From Verrucomicrobiota bacterium (lineage in GTDB: Bacteria > Verrucomicrobiota > Verrucomicrobiia > Limisphaerales > J093): a stretch of DNA of 50,967 nucleotides. The stretch spans positions 1-50,967 of the forward strand of contig JAKQDD010000240.1 of NCBI GenBank assembly GCA_029556615.1, written 5' to 3'. The first letter of the stretch is position 1; each line of letters starts with the position of its first letter. Position numbers and translations under genes: made by a program. This document shows positions 50,310 to 50,967 of the stretch, in pieces. The notes below the pieces were generated by a model that saw only the letters and a list, made by a program, of their open reading frames with translations, did not search any database and had not been told where the DNA came from.

Positions 50310-50967
50310 ATGAAACGACCGCTGCTTTCCCCCTGGCTCTCCCTGCTCCTCGGTCTCCGTCTGATCGCCTCCCCGGGCGATCCCGACCCGACCTTTAATA
50401 TCGGCACCGGCTTCACAGGCTCAGTCAATGCCGTCGTGCGTCAATCCGACGGCAAGATCCTCGCTGCCGGCGATTTCGCCACCATCAACGGCGAAGCGCG
50501 CCCGAAACTCGTCCGGCTCGAGTCCAGCGGTGCCATCGACCCCACGTTCCTTGTTGTTACCTTGAACAACTCCGTCGAATCCGTCGCCGTCCAGGCGGAC
50601 GGCAAGATCCTCATCGGCGGCGCGTTCACCGTCGTCAACGGTGTGGCCCACAATCGCATCGCCCGGCTCAATGCCGACGGCACCCTCGACGCCGCCTTCG
50701 ACCCCGGCTCCGGCTTCAACAGCACCGTCCAGGCACTCGCCGTCCAGGCCGACGGCCGGATCCTCGTCGGCGGCTATTTCAGCCGCTACCAAAACGTCGA
50801 TCGCCCCTACCTGGTCCGCCTGCTCGCCAATGGGACCTTTGACGCCTCCTACCTCATCGGCGCCGGCCCCAATAACACCGTCCGCGCCCTGAGGCTCCAG
50901 CCCGATGGACGCCTGCTCGTGGGCGGCCAGTTCACCACGATCGACGGCCTGCCCTGCCCCCGCCTGG
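50310..50967 (+). CDS. Exported delta-60-repeat beta-propeller protein, N-terminal part (runs off the window)
   Basis: A signal peptide (MKRPLLSPWLSLLLGLRLIAS) precedes repeated ~55-residue units of the delta-60 type: 'GFTGSVNAVVRQSDGKILAAGDFATINGEARPKLVRLESSGAIDPTF'-like, then 'VESVAVQADGKILIGGAFTVVNG', 'VQALAVQADGRILVGGYFSRYQN' and 'VRALRLQPDGRLLVGGQFTTIDG'. Such repeats fold into propellers in extracellular proteins of Verrucomicrobia and others; function is unknown. An in-frame ATG at 50271 exists, but the signal peptide supports 50310. The frame is open to the last base, with 219 codons seen. Confidence 0.85.
   Translation, partial: MKRPLLSPWLSLLLGLRLIASPGDPDPTFNIGTGFTGSVNAVVRQSDGKILAAGDFATINGEARPKLVRLESSGAIDPTFLVVTLNNSVESVAVQADGKILIGGAFTVVNGVAHNRIARLNADGTLDAAFDPGSGFNSTVQALAVQADGRILVGGYFSRYQNVDRPYLVRLLANGTFDASYLIGAGPNNTVRALRLQPDGRLLVGGQFTTIDGLPCPRL

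Overview
The window is high-GC bacterial DNA, densely coding on both strands. I see no tRNA, rRNA, CRISPR array or plasmid/phage module. It looks chromosomal and most resembles Verrucomicrobiota (Limisphaerales/Pedosphaera-like). The reasons are: secreted proteins ending in the 'IQRS-D-x-W ... FYR' tail, an FTLIELLVVIAIIAILA pseudopilin with an 'FADGH' C-terminus, a delta-60-repeat protein, an ECF-type sigma factor near a Ser/Thr kinase, and small basic AAARARW proteins. The taxonomic call is an inference from these traits, not a computed placement.

Layout. 1-2.1 kb: two secreted proteins (-) and a sigma factor (+). 2.4-7.5 kb (-): a translationally coupled four-gene operon of a DUF5009-type membrane acyltransferase, a MidA-like methyltransferase, a nucleoside-phosphorylase-family protein and a Ser/Thr kinase fused to an RCC1 propeller. 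7.6-9.3 kb (+): a corrinoid protein and a homocysteine S-methyltransferase, i.e. parts of a split methionine synthase. 9.3-16.9 kb: a cupredoxin-like protein, gatB, an EEP-family lipoprotein, a streptogramin-lyase-like propeller, a CPBP protease, an ankyrin lipoprotein and a small basic protein. 17.1-24.3 kb (+): a large secreted protein, a pseudopilin, a GntR/UTRA regulator, a NagD-like phosphatase and glycerol-3-phosphate dehydrogenase. A shared palindrome (GCGTTAACGC core) before the secreted protein and between the regulator and the phosphatase suggests a small regulon. 24.3-29.9 kb (-): a giant subtilase. 30-34.6 kb: hisF, a dead M41-like peptidase, a SUMF1 remnant, an M1 peptidase and comB. 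34.6-36.8 kb (-): a PAP2 phosphatase fused to an ArnT-like glycosyltransferase.

37.07-49.73 kb (+) is the most striking region: ten co-directional genes, mostly overlapping by 4 bases or separated by under 30. In order they encode a solute-binding/OmpA fusion, a membrane-anchored VWA protein, a second solute-binding/OmpA fusion, a two-helix coiled-coil membrane protein, a PspA/IM30-like protein, a third solute-binding protein, an ABC permease, an ABC ATPase, a Ycf46-like AAA+ ATPase and a membrane TPR protein. I read this as one envelope machine coupling an ABC importer to wall-anchored receptors and to an ESCRT-III-like (PspA) plus AAA+ remodelling pair. Its substrate and purpose are unknown. 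A truncated alpha/beta hydrolase and the start of a delta-60-repeat protein end the window.

Two short repeat families are interspersed. One is an ~85-bp element with perfect 10-bp terminal inverted repeats (AGCGAGGCGC). The other is a 43-bp element. Both sit at gene ends, where they supply or abut stop codons of several genes.
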